Positions 25,647 to 33,348 are shown, counted from the stretch's first letter. The stretch is DNA of 34,085 nt from PVC group bacterium (GCA_024231215.1 JAAEQR010000186.1:1-34085); one strand, 5' to 3'. The notes: generated by a model not told the origin, from the letters alone. Numbers and translations are program-made.

Positions 25647-25776
25647 AATCCAGAATTTGCAATAGCTTGCGGCGAATAGCATTAATCTTTCTAAAAAGTG
25701 TGCCTGCGTTTTTTGTAACTTTTTGATCTCCAAAATCTTAGCACTCTTCATCCACGTTTATTGCAAAATCTGGGTT
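25647..25776 (+). repeat. MITE-like repeat, 130-bp copy
   Basis: Starts AATCCAGAATTTGCA and ends TTGCAAAATCTGGGTT, so the two ends are near-perfect inverted repeats. The right 86 bases (25691-25776) match 26361-26446 at 77 of 86 positions, and GCGGCGAATAGCA (25669-25681) is also shared. No reading frame is inside. It lies just upstream of the promoter of the second DUF3887-like gene. Confidence 0.85.
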
Positions 25777-25789
25777 AAAAAAATATTCT

Positions 25790-25818
25790 TTGAAAAATAG
25801 CTTAATTTGAGGTAAAAT
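25790..25818 (+). promoter_or_regulatory. Promoter of the second DUF3887-like gene
   Basis: TTGAAA (25790-25795), 17 bases, TAAAAT (25813-25818). It lies directly after the MITE-like repeat and about 27 bases before the ATG at 25845, giving a leader of about 20 bases that contains the GGAGG ribosome site. Confidence 0.6.
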
Positions 25819-25844
25819 AATATAAAATATTGGAGGAAAGATAC

Positions 25845-26261
25845 ATGAGGATTAGAGGAGTTTTAGTTGCGGTTATGCTTATCGGGGTGTTATTTGTGTC
25901 GTCGTCTCTTATGGCCGCAAATCGAGATACTGATAAATATATAAAAACTGTTGCGGAGCCTATTCTGGACAATATTTTTGAAGGATTTCGTATTGATGAT
26001 TATTCTAAATACGCAAAAGATTTTTCTCCATCCTTAAAGCTTCCCGGCGCAGCTACTAAATTCTATAAGACCAATCGAGAGGTGCAGAATTTGCTGGGAA
26101 ACTATCAGACTAGACAGCACATGGGTATTTTGCGCAAAGGAGAGATTATTGTTGTATTATGGAAGGGCATGTTTGATAAAACAAATGACGATGTTTTAAT
26201 TAAACTAATGCTTTCCAAGAAGCATAATAAATATATTGTTACTGGTTTGTGGCTGCAATAA
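25845..26261 (+). CDS. Secreted DUF3887-like protein (copy 2)
   Basis: 138 aa from the ATG at 25845, which follows GGAGG (25832-25836) at 8 bases. The upstream TTG at 25830 lies before that site and is rejected. The signal peptide covers residues 1-24 (VLVAVMLIGVLFVSSSLMAA). It aligns end to end with the protein at 22521 (EPILDNIFEGF, DDYSKYAKDF, VVLWKGMFDKTNDDVLIKL, NKYIVTGLWLQ). The two paralogues bracket the secreted repeat protein and the AsmA-like gene, suggesting a shared envelope role, although this copy has its own promoter. The function is unknown. Confidence 0.75.
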   Translation: MRIRGVLVAVMLIGVLFVSSSLMAANRDTDKYIKTVAEPILDNIFEGFRIDDYSKYAKDFSPSLKLPGAATKFYKTNREVQNLLGNYQTRQHMGILRKGEIIVVLWKGMFDKTNDDVLIKLMLSKKHNKYIVTGLWLQ

Positions 26262-26282
26262 GTTCTTTCGCCCACCCCCTTA

Positions 26283-26446
26283 AACCCAGAATTTACATTA
26301 GAACGCGGCGAATAGCACCACTCTTTTGAATTCAAAGAAGTTACAAAAAGCCTCGACAAACTAAAAAGTGTGTCTGTGTTTTTTGTAACTTTTTGATTTT
26401 CAAAATAATAGCACTCTTCATCCACGTATAATACAAAATCTGGGTT
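26283..26446 (+). repeat. MITE-like repeat, 164-bp copy (fullest)
   Basis: Starts AACCCAGAATTTACA and ends ACAAAATCTGGGTT. It also has an inner inverted repeat missing from the 130-bp copy: TTTTGAATTCAAAGAAG plus TTACAAAAAG (26324-26350) pairs imperfectly with TTTTTGTAACTTTTTGATTTT (about 26380-26406, last bases approximate). The whole unit could fold into a nested hairpin. No reading frame is inside. It ends 19 bases before the transporter start. Confidence 0.85.
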
Positions 26447-26465
26447 ACAGATTCAGGAGCATTTT

Positions 26466-27704
26466 ATGATAACAGCTAAACTACGTAGGCCATTTCTTAT
26501 CGTATCTTGGGCTTTATATGATTTTGCAAATCAGTTTTTTGCCCTAAATGTGATCTCTTTGTATTTTGTGCGCTGGCTAACGATAGAAAAAGGGGTTCCG
26601 GATGTTTACTATAGTATAACTTTTAGTATTTCCACCCTTTTTGTAGCTGTACTCTCGCCGGTATTAGGGACTCTTTCCGATGTTATGCATAAGCATCGAT
26701 TTTTTCTGGCTTGTTTTACTTTTTTATGCATTTTATTCACGATGTTCCTGGGCTTTACGCAAAATGTGTTATTAGCACTCATTTTCTTTGCTATTGCCAA
26801 TTTTGGTTGTCAGCAGGCAATCATTTTCTATAACGCATTGATGCTTAATATCAGCGAAAAAAAGAAGGCTGGTTTGGTTTCCGGTCTGGGAAAAATGTTT
26901 GGTTATTGTGGAGCAATGGTTGCGTTGATTTTTACCAAACCGCTTGTATTAGAAAAAGGGTACCAGTCGGCATTTGTGTTGACCGGCATACTGTTTTTTA
27001 TCTTCGCTTTGCCGTGTATCCTTTTTGTAAAAGATAAGCCGTTAAAGGAAAAAAGACAGAGATTAAAAGAATATATGGAGCAAAATAAGATAACTGCCAT
27101 ATTTAAAAGGTTAAAGGCAACGTTATGGAATGTCCAGGAGTTTAAGGGTATACACGATTTATTTAAAGCTGCTTTTTGCGGCATGTGTGTGGTAAATATG
27201 CTGATTTTGTTTATGTCGGTATATGCAACAAAAGCATTTGGGTTAATAGAGAGTGAAATCATAGATTTTATTATTTTTTCCACTGTTTTTGCGTTGTTGG
27301 GAAGCATAATTTCCGGGCTTATAAGTGATTGGCTTGGGTGTAAAAAAACTTTAATCGGCGTGTTTGTTTTGTGGGTGATTTGTATTTTGAGTGGGGGAAC
27401 ATGCTTTCCGCCGTATCATTGGATAATTGGGGCATTAGCCGGAACGAGCTTAGGAGCGACCTGGGTGGTATCCCGTGCATTTGTTGTGCAGATTGTACCG
27501 AGAGAAAAATTAGGGGAAGTATTTGGGATATTTAATTTTGTGGGATATTTTTCCTGTATTATTGGTTCAATGCTCTGGGGAGTCATGATCTGGTTTTTAT
27601 CCGATTTAGGCGGGTTAGGGTATCGGATAACGCTGCTTTCTTTTCTCCCGCTGCTTGTTATTGGCATTGTATTTTTAGTGCGAATTCCGGAGAATAATTA
27701 TTAA
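26466..27704 (+). CDS. UMF1/Atg22-like major facilitator superfamily transporter
   Basis: 412 aa with about 12 membrane helices. The N-terminal WALYDFANQFFALNV is the hallmark of the UMF1 (Atg22-like) branch, and the first MFS loop has SPVLGTLSD. A basic cytoplasmic loop (about 195-215, KEKRQRLKEYM) separates the halves. Substrates of bacterial members are not established; the yeast homologue exports amino acids from the vacuole. CAGGAGC precedes the ATG, and the upstream MITE-like repeat may supply or disturb its promoter. The stop overlaps the deformylase start (TAATG). Confidence 0.85.
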   Translation: MITAKLRRPFLIVSWALYDFANQFFALNVISLYFVRWLTIEKGVPDVYYSITFSISTLFVAVLSPVLGTLSDVMHKHRFFLACFTFLCILFTMFLGFTQNVLLALIFFAIANFGCQQAIIFYNALMLNISEKKKAGLVSGLGKMFGYCGAMVALIFTKPLVLEKGYQSAFVLTGILFFIFALPCILFVKDKPLKEKRQRLKEYMEQNKITAIFKRLKATLWNVQEFKGIHDLFKAAFCGMCVVNMLILFMSVYATKAFGLIESEIIDFIIFSTVFALLGSIISGLISDWLGCKKTLIGVFVLWVICILSGGTCFPPYHWIIGALAGTSLGATWVVSRAFVVQIVPREKLGEVFGIFNFVGYFSCIIGSMLWGVMIWFLSDLGGLGYRITLLSFLPLLVIGIVFLVRIPENNY

Positions 27705-28213
27705 TGACTATAAGACCGATAATTTCCTATCCTCAATTTGAACATATTTTAAAAGATATGGCAATAGCAGTACAAATGGTTGATCCTGACTTGCCGCAGA
27801 TAGTTCAGGATTTAAAAGACACCTTACTTGCTACAGCTAACGGAGTGGGCTTAGCAGCCCCGCAAATTGGTATTTTAAAAAGGATATTTGTACTTAGGAA
27901 AGATTATATTAAGGATGACTTGGCCGAAGATTCAGAATTGCTACAGGCTCAGGCAGAGGTGCTCGTGTTTATTAATCCAAAGATTGTAACGAGAAAGGGC
28001 ATAGTTCATGAAGAAGAAGGTTGTTTGAGTATTCCTGGAACTTGTGTTAAAATTGAACGAGCTAAGGTGATAAAGGTACGTGCACGTGATGCGCATGGTG
28101 AGCAATTCTATGAAAAGTTTAAAGGTCTTGCCGCGCGTGCAGTGCAACAGGAAATCGATCATTTAAACGGGATTTTAATCATAGATCATCACGGAGGGGT
28201 AAAAGAATGCTGA
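27704..28213 (+). CDS. def: Peptide deformylase-like protein with altered metal motif
   Basis: 169 aa of the peptide deformylase family, which removes formyl groups from new proteins. Motif I GVGLAAPQ (47-54) and motif II EGCLS (105-109, metal ligand C107) are intact. Motif III should be HExxH but reads QEIDH (149-153): the first metal-binding His is Gln (codon CAG), while catalytic E150 and H153 remain. The N-terminal part also lacks the usual conserved LR..A segment. With one of three metal ligands changed, activity may be lost, reduced or altered. Its start overlaps the transporter and its end overlaps the next gene by 7 bases. No methionyl-tRNA formyltransferase gene is nearby. Confidence 0.88.
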   Translation: MTIRPIISYPQFEHILKDMAIAVQMVDPDLPQIVQDLKDTLLATANGVGLAAPQIGILKRIFVLRKDYIKDDLAEDSELLQAQAEVLVFINPKIVTRKGIVHEEEGCLSIPGTCVKIERAKVIKVRARDAHGEQFYEKFKGLAARAVQQEIDHLNGILIIDHHGGVKEC

Positions 28214-28467
28214 GGACAATCGCTTTAATTGCTTCTGTAATACTGCCGTTATGGAACATCCCCCTTATTGTCCGGATAATAAAACGCAAGTCTTCAGAGG
28301 ATGTGAGTCTTTATTGGGCGGTTGGCATCTGGGTATGTTTACTGTTAATGTTTCCGGCGGGGTTAATGTCTCAGGATATTGTCTGGAAGACTTTTAATAT
28401 TACCAACTTTATTCTATTTAGCGCGGTTATGATAACAGTGGTAATATTTCGTAAGCCAAAAAAATAA
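28207..28467 (+). CDS. Small PQ-loop/SemiSWEET-like membrane protein
   Basis: 86 aa with three hydrophobic helices (about 3-24, 36-55 and 62-80), the size of a SemiSWEET half-transporter that works as a dimer. WNIPLIVRIIKRKSSEDVSL resembles the PQ-loop segment with its Pro kink and the KSS-S motif. The substrate is unknown; family members carry sugars or act in other small-solute transport. It overlaps the deformylase by 7 bases, so it is co-translated with it. Confidence 0.65.
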   Translation: MLRTIALIASVILPLWNIPLIVRIIKRKSSEDVSLYWAVGIWVCLLLMFPAGLMSQDIVWKTFNITNFILFSAVMITVVIFRKPKK

Positions 28468-28479
28468 TGGAGGCAAAGT

Positions 28480-28986
28480 ATGGAGTTGTACGAAGCTATA
28501 TGTAAAAGAACAAGTGTACGAAAATATAAGCAGGAAGCAGTTAATAAAGATATTTTAGAAAAACTTGTCGATGCAGGAAGAAGAGCTCCTTCGGCCAGGG
28601 CAGTAGAACCCTGGGAGTTTGTGATTGTAAACGAAAAAACAGTTTTGGAAAAATTAAGCGCAGTTGCTCCAAACGGCAGTTTTATGAAAGATGCTGCGGC
28701 TGTGATCGCAATTTTTTCTCACCAGACAAAGTATTATCTTGAAGATGGCTGTGCGGCAATACAGAATATTTTACTTGCGGTAGCTGATGTAGGACTTGGG
28801 GCTTGCTGGGTGGCCGGAGATAAGAAGGATTATGTTGTGGAAGTGGGTAATATGCTGGGAGTACCCCAGGAAATAAAATTAGTCGGGTTAATTGCTTTGG
28901 GTTGGCCGGCTGAAGATAAAAAGCAGGCGAAAAATCGTTCTTTGGAAGATGTGATCCATTGGGAAACCTTTGGAAATAAAAAGTAA
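28480..28986 (+). CDS. Nitroreductase family FMN oxidoreductase
   Basis: 168 aa. Typical start ICKRTSVRKYKQEAVNKDIL with the FMN-phosphate-binding Arg-Ser/Thr-x-Arg pattern, then GRRAPSARAVEPWEFVIV, DGCAAIQNILLAVADVGLGA and the C-terminal GWPAED. It is at the short end of the family, close to archaeal and anaerobe NADH-FMN-type members. The natural substrate cannot be told from the sequence. TGGAGGC precedes the ATG; it probably belongs to the same operon as the deformylase and SemiSWEET-like genes. Confidence 0.88.
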   Translation: MELYEAICKRTSVRKYKQEAVNKDILEKLVDAGRRAPSARAVEPWEFVIVNEKTVLEKLSAVAPNGSFMKDAAAVIAIFSHQTKYYLEDGCAAIQNILLAVADVGLGACWVAGDKKDYVVEVGNMLGVPQEIKLVGLIALGWPAEDKKQAKNRSLEDVIHWETFGNKK

Positions 28987-28995
28987 AAAGAATTT

Positions 28996-29105
28996 TAGAT
29001 AACGCAAAAACACGTCTTAGCACTTCGCTTCGCTCGTGGAATCCTTCGGGTTTCGCTTGAGCGGATGACTGGTTCGGGGCTCAAAGAGAATTTTTGCGCT
29101 ATCTA
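28996..29105 (+). repeat. 110-bp element with 15-base inverted ends
   Basis: TAGATAACGCAAAAA (28996-29010) and TTTTTGCGCTATCTA (29091-29105) match as inverted repeats at 14 of 15 positions. The inside is GC-richer with a CTTCGCTTCGCTCG stretch and no reading frame. It could be a small non-autonomous mobile repeat or a structured RNA. Another repeat-like AT stretch with three ATTTGT units (about 29116-29140) follows. These two items account for the whole gap after the nitroreductase gene. Confidence 0.65.
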
Positions 29106-29162
29106 CTATAAGTTATAATTTGTCATTTGTAATTTGTAACCTATAACAATAGGGGGGGGTGG

Positions 29163-29324
29163 ATGATGGATGGTTGTATGGGGAAAGTGTTGGGAGTTAT
29201 TCTGATTATTGTCGGACTGGAGCTGTGTGTTTATCTTATTTATTTTCCAATATTCATGAAAAAAAAGATGGCGACTATGATGGCTTTGCTTATACGTATT
29301 GCTGAAGGGGTAGAAAAAAAATAG
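29163..29324 (+). CDS. Small single-span membrane protein (53 aa)
   Basis: ATG at 29163 behind a very strong purine run (ATAGGGGGGGGTGG). The product has one long hydrophobic helix (GVILIIVGLELCVYLIYFPI, about 11-31) and a short basic-amphipathic tail (KKKMATMMALLIRIAEGVEK). The strong ribosome site and clean stop 10 bases before the next gene support real coding. It is not recognised as a known family. Confidence 0.5.
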   Translation: MMDGCMGKVLGVILIIVGLELCVYLIYFPIFMKKKMATMMALLIRIAEGVEKK

Positions 29325-29334
29325 GAGGTAAAAT

Positions 29335-29892
29335 ATGAAGAAAATATTTTTTTTACTGGTATGTATGTTTGTGTGTGTAGTTAGTGTGAAAAATGTGAAA
29401 GGGGTAACGATGACTGAATCAACTGAAAAAATCGTGGTATTTGAAACAACACAGGGTAATATTGAGTTTAAACTTATGGTGGATATTGCTCCAAAAACTT
29501 GCGAAAATTTTGTCGGACTTATTGAAAAAGGATATTATGACGGGATAATATTTCATCGTATAATTAAAAGTTTTATGGTCCAGGGCGGAGATCCGACAGG
29601 TACAGGCAGGGGCGGGGAGTCTCTTTGGGGTAAGCCTTTTGAAGATGAAGTAGTAAAAGGCGTTGCATTTGATAAGCCGGGAATTTTAGCTATGGCTAAT
29701 TCTGGCCCAAGCACGAACGGAAGTCAGTTTTTTATAACTACAGTGCCGACACCATGGCTGAATATGCGTCATACTATTTTTGGGGAAGTGGTTTCCGGGT
29801 ATGAAGTTGTTCAAAAAATAGAGAATATAAAAACCGGGCCCGGAGATAAACCCGTAGAAGAACAGAAAATCATCAAGGCATATATAAAATAA
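29335..29892 (+). CDS. Secreted cyclophilin-type peptidyl-prolyl isomerase
   Basis: 185 aa. The signal peptide over residues 1-23 (FFLLVCMFVCVVSVKNVKG) places it in the periplasm. The isomerase domain has FHRIIKSFMVQGGDPTGTG with the catalytic Arg, NSGPSTNGSQFFIT and HTIFGEVVSGYEVV. It assists folding of secreted proteins by turning proline bonds. TAGGAGG precedes the ATG. The TAATG overlap couples it to the HAD phosphatase gene. Confidence 0.93.
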   Translation: MKKIFFLLVCMFVCVVSVKNVKGVTMTESTEKIVVFETTQGNIEFKLMVDIAPKTCENFVGLIEKGYYDGIIFHRIIKSFMVQGGDPTGTGRGGESLWGKPFEDEVVKGVAFDKPGILAMANSGPSTNGSQFFITTVPTPWLNMRHTIFGEVVSGYEVVQKIENIKTGPGDKPVEEQKIIKAYIK

Positions 29893-30533
29893 TGAAAGAT
29901 AAGAAGTTATTTATATTTGATCTGGATGGGACATTGGTGGATGCCTATCGGGCGATAGTAAACAGTTTGAATTTCACGCGTAAAAAGCTTGGTTATGACC
30001 CAATAGATTATGAAACAGCAAAAAAGAATATAGGGCATGGAGATCGCCCGTTTGTAGATGTGTTTTTCCAAAAACATCAGCAGGAAGAGGCAGTAGCGAT
30101 ATATCGCAAACATCACAAAGCAGCTGTGAAGAAAGACTCCAGGCTAAAGCCATATGCAAAAAAATTATTGTACTATTTAAAACAAAAAAAGAAAATCGTG
30201 GCAATTGCAACAAATCGTCCGGCGCGGTACACGGATATTATTATTAAAGCTTTGGGAATAAAAAAATATTTTGATTATGTTTTATGCGCAGACGAAATCA
30301 ATAGCTGGAAGCCAAAGCCAAAAATTTTACAGGAAGTACTGCGGTGGACAGGGGTTGTTAAAAGCGTTGCTGTGTATGCCGGAGATATGGGAGTGGATAT
30401 GGAGGCGGCAAAAAGAGCGAAAATGGATGCGATTTTTGTTGTCGGAGGCTCAAGCTCTTTAAAAGAGGTAAAGCAGTATAAAAATAAAACAGTAGTGCAT
30501 TCCTTGAAAGAGTTGTATGATTTAATAAAATAA
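29892..30533 (+). CDS. HAD-family phosphatase (phosphoglycolate phosphatase-like)
   Basis: 213 aa. All HAD motifs are visible: nucleophile DLDGT (near residue 12), Thr in VAIATNRPARY, Lys in SWKPKP, and the acidic GDMGVDMEAA. A helical cap (about 20-85) puts it in the subgroup with phosphoglycolate phosphatase, although the substrate cannot be read from the sequence. A phosphatase role in metabolite repair or pyrimidine nucleotide turnover is equally possible. It overlaps the cyclophilin stop by one base. Confidence 0.85.
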   Translation: MKDKKLFIFDLDGTLVDAYRAIVNSLNFTRKKLGYDPIDYETAKKNIGHGDRPFVDVFFQKHQQEEAVAIYRKHHKAAVKKDSRLKPYAKKLLYYLKQKKKIVAIATNRPARYTDIIIKALGIKKYFDYVLCADEINSWKPKPKILQEVLRWTGVVKSVAVYAGDMGVDMEAAKRAKMDAIFVVGGSSSLKEVKQYKNKTVVHSLKELYDLIK

Positions 30534-30598
30534 TTAGAATGGGGCGCACGAAAATACTAAGTCCTAACTCCGAAACACTAAATACGAGATACGAGACT

Positions 30599-31354
30599 AT
30601 GCGTATTGTAAAATTTTCCTATAAGAAAAAAGAAGAGTGGGGAGTGCTTGAGGATGGCATTATTAATATCCTCAAGCAGTCGCCGTTTTCTAAAATTATC
30701 AGGACAAAAAAACATATTCCTTTAAAAAAAGTTTCTTTACTGGTGCCGGCTCAGGCGAGCAAGGTAGTGTTGGTTGGGTTGAATTACCGTGATCATGCCC
30801 GAGAACTGAATATGAAAATCCCCCGGGAGCCGATAATTTTTTTAAAGTCACCGACAGCATTGATCGCGCATAAGCAGCGAATTATTTATCCAGAGGGAGT
30901 AAAGCGCTTGGATTACGAAGCAGAATTAGCTTTAGTTATTAAAAAGAAAGCAAAGAATATCCCGCAAAAAAAGGCACATGAGTATATTTTAGGATATACA
31001 TGTCTTAATGATGTTACGGCTCGTGATCTCCAGAAAAAAGACGGGCAGTGGACCCGGGCGAAATCGTTTGATACTTTCTGTCCGGCTGGCCCTTGGATAG
31101 AGACAGTGCTTAATCCTTCAAAACTGGGAATAAAAGCATGTTTAAATTCCAAAACAAAACAAGACTCTTCTACTTCTAATTTTATCTTTTCCGTTCCCTA
31201 TATAATATCGTTTATCTCTAGAGTTATGACCCTTTTGCCCGGAGATATCATTTCTACAGGGACCCCTCCCGGTATCGGAAAGATGCAAATCGGCGATAAT
31301 ATTACTATCGAGATAGACGGTATCGGCCGGCTGCAGAATAAAGTTAGTTTATAA
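30599..31354 (+). CDS. Fumarylacetoacetate hydrolase family protein
   Basis: 251 aa from the ATG at 30599 (MRIVKFSYKKKEEWGVLEDG), the usual start of the family. The frame is open back to 30539, but that part is translated intergenic repeat (two ATACGAG units at 30582-30595) and is rejected. Metal and active-site motifs are present: VGLNYRDHARE, KSPTALI, DYEAELALVI, GYTCLNDVTARDLQ, SFDTFCPAGPW and TGTPPGIG. The length and motifs fit acylpyruvase or oxaloacetate decarboxylase/hydratase-type members rather than true FAH. It probably cleaves or decarboxylates a small keto acid. Confidence 0.87.
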   Translation: MRIVKFSYKKKEEWGVLEDGIINILKQSPFSKIIRTKKHIPLKKVSLLVPAQASKVVLVGLNYRDHARELNMKIPREPIIFLKSPTALIAHKQRIIYPEGVKRLDYEAELALVIKKKAKNIPQKKAHEYILGYTCLNDVTARDLQKKDGQWTRAKSFDTFCPAGPWIETVLNPSKLGIKACLNSKTKQDSSTSNFIFSVPYIISFISRVMTLLPGDIISTGTPPGIGKMQIGDNITIEIDGIGRLQNKVSL

Positions 31355-31368
31355 TCCCACATTTTTAT

Positions 31369-31397
31369 TTGCAAAATGAATTTTTATCGTGTATACT
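31369..31397 (+). promoter_or_regulatory. Candidate promoter of the diguanylate cyclase gene
   Basis: TTGCAA (31369-31374), 17 bases, TATACT (31392-31397). It leaves a leader of about 70 bases in which TAGATATG and CGTATCTA (31432-31454) can form a small hairpin before the GAGGGAG ribosome site. Confidence 0.45.
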
Positions 31398-31472
31398 TTG
31401 ACAACTTAGTATATATATGACGTTTTTTGGGTAGATATGTAGTATTCGTATCTATATAAATAAGAGGGAGTT

Positions 31473-32450
31473 ATGGAATCTAAAACAGCAGTATTAGTTA
31501 TTGAAAAAGACGAAAATTTAAGGGAAACAACTGTTGCCTTTCTTAGGGAAAAAGGCTATGGAGCCTCCGGTATATGCGGAAATGAGAAAGTTGTTTCTTT
31601 GCTGAAAAACGCAGTTTTCCCGGTGATTGTTGCCGGGGTATGCCTGGATAATAGTGAAGATATAGAGATAATCAGGCAAATAAGACGCATTTCAGGAGAT
31701 AGAAGTAAGCTGATTTTAATGTCGGATAATCGCATTGATAAGTTTTATAGCGAAGAAATAGAGGAAATGGTAGACGATTATGTATATATGCCGGTAAAGC
31801 TTAATGTACTGGCCAATGTAGTTACCCGGAATGCGGATATTTTAAAATTAGAAAAGAAAGTTGATTACTACCGGGATCTTGCTTTACATGATGATTTAAC
31901 TCACCTGTATAATCATCGCTATTTTACAACCGCCTTAGAGCGGGAAGTTGCCAGGACATTACGTTCCGGTCAACCGTTGGCATTATTAATGATCGATGTT
32001 GATAATTTTAAATATCTTAATGACACTTATGGGCACGATGTCGGGGATAAGGTATTGGAAAAGACAGCAGATGTTTTGCAGATGTCTTTACGGGGAATTG
32101 ATGTTCTTTGCCGCTATGGGGGAGAAGAGTTTGTGATTATTCTGCCGGAAACATGCAAGGAAAAAGCAATAAATGCTGCAGAGCGTTTAGCAGTTATTGT
32201 TGAAAATACAAGAATTTACGCTAATGATACAGATAAAATAAACGTTACTATAAGTATTGGAGTAGCAGTTCTCCCTCAAAATATAAGCAGTAAGGAATCC
32301 CTTATGCGTTGCGCAGATCAGGCTCTTTATGACGCAAAACATTCAGGTAAAAACAGAGTTTGTGTTTGGAATACTCCTGAATCTAAAGACGATCTGCAGA
32401 TAACTCTTGAGCGTTTCGAGAGAAGAAACAATAGAGACTTGACCCGTTAA
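31473..32450 (+). CDS. Diguanylate cyclase with degenerate receiver domain
   Basis: 325 aa. The N-terminal 120 residues have the receiver fold pattern but lack the site: the acidic pair is E11/K12, the phospho-Asp position is Gly (about 55, in VIVAGVCL) and the KPF Lys is Met (YMPVK). It is probably a pseudo-receiver for dimerisation. The GGDEF domain (about 155-310) has the active GGEEF (216-220), DDLTHLYNHRYF, MIDVDNFKYLNDTYGHDVGD and the inhibitory RxxD site R207-D210 five residues before GGEEF. It should make cyclic-di-GMP and be inhibited by product. It is monocistronic and ends 5 bases from the convergent cassette gene. Confidence 0.92.
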   Translation: MESKTAVLVIEKDENLRETTVAFLREKGYGASGICGNEKVVSLLKNAVFPVIVAGVCLDNSEDIEIIRQIRRISGDRSKLILMSDNRIDKFYSEEIEEMVDDYVYMPVKLNVLANVVTRNADILKLEKKVDYYRDLALHDDLTHLYNHRYFTTALEREVARTLRSGQPLALLMIDVDNFKYLNDTYGHDVGDKVLEKTADVLQMSLRGIDVLCRYGGEEFVIILPETCKEKAINAAERLAVIVENTRIYANDTDKINVTISIGVAVLPQNISSKESLMRCADQALYDAKHSGKNRVCVWNTPESKDDLQITLERFERRNNRDLTR

Positions 32451-32455
32451 CCTCT

Positions 32456-33322
32456 TTATTTGGTATTATCAACTAACTCTTTTTTATTATTTAAAAAATA
32501 TTCTTTTGTCTCAGCTCGATTGAAAAATAAAATTGCAATAATAATTGTAAGTAAATACAGAACTATATAAAAATACGGATTCACGATAGAGATTTCCCAT
32601 CCAATTGATTTCCCACTAGGTTTTAGTATAAGCGATAATAAAAACGGTAGCGTAAGGCAAAAAGCTGATTGAATACTAATAGCTAATATAATTGCCCAAT
32701 GTTTACGCATTAATATAGAGGCTCCGGCAATTATAGCTAGTATATAAATGGCTCCCACAAATAAAGCCATGATAAGTGCTAGGGGCATCAAGAAGATTCC
32801 TGCTGCTGATCCAGAGGTATCCGGAACCCCATTTAAAATCCCTTGGGGCTGTATTACAAGACCAACTAGACCTATTAGTATAAGAGCAATTGAATGAATA
32901 TATATTCCCCCATAGGTAAAAGCTTTTGTAAATTTATTTCTTGGAATACATAGAATTATGCAAAGTGCAAATATCAAAAATATCAGTCTGTTCTTGTACG
33001 GCAATAGATAAAACAGCATCCCAAACCGTCTCAATTCTATTATCTTTTTATAACTATTATTACGTGTTCCCCCGCTATATTTCAATTTAAGGGCTATGCC
33101 GTCTTTATCCCCATATTTGTAAGGATGAGGCCCTTCATTATAATTTCCAACTTTGAACTGATAAATATATACATCAAACCTTTTATCTTTGCCATAATTA
33201 TAAGATGTTGACTTGTAACCGCTGGGGAGTCTTTCGGTTTTTAATCCCAGGATAGCAATGCTTAACACAATCGCTATTATAAATATAGTAATAACTTTTA
33301 AATATTTAAATATATTTTTCAT
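32456..33322 (-). CDS. Multi-span membrane protein of unknown function (gene cassette A)
   Basis: 288 aa, minus strand. One N-terminal helix (about 9-27), a Tyr-rich outside segment (about 30-105, with GKDKRFDVYIYQFKVGNYNE), then about five further helices (113-130, 138-160, 175-205, 210-232, 245-270). It is not recognised. It begins 26 bases after the core site of the attC at 33349-33417 in the reading direction, as cassette genes do, and looks AT-richer than the + strand genes. No attC is found at its own 3' end, which abuts the diguanylate cyclase gene, so this is probably the array terminus or a cassette that lost its attC. Confidence 0.7.
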   Translation of the reverse strand: MKNIFKYLKVITIFIIAIVLSIAILGLKTERLPSGYKSTSYNYGKDKRFDVYIYQFKVGNYNEGPHPYKYGDKDGIALKLKYSGGTRNNSYKKIIELRRFGMLFYLLPYKNRLIFLIFALCIILCIPRNKFTKAFTYGGIYIHSIALILIGLVGLVIQPQGILNGVPDTSGSAAGIFLMPLALIMALFVGAIYILAIIAGASILMRKHWAIILAISIQSAFCLTLPFLLSLILKPSGKSIGWEISIVNPYFYIVLYLLTIIIAILFFNRAETKEYFLNNKKELVDNTK

Positions 33323-33348
33323 ATATTCTTAATTATTTTATTTTCTCC

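Noticed and set aside
15872-26446. The three AACCCAGA repeats as a CRISPR array
   Set aside because: They are far apart, differ in length and have inverted ends rather than regular direct repeats and spacers.
32440-32460. GTTAAC at the cyclase stop as a remnant attC core for cassette A
   Set aside because: It is part of the Arg-stop codons of the cyclase, does not fit GTTRRRY, and has no partner core or arms nearby.
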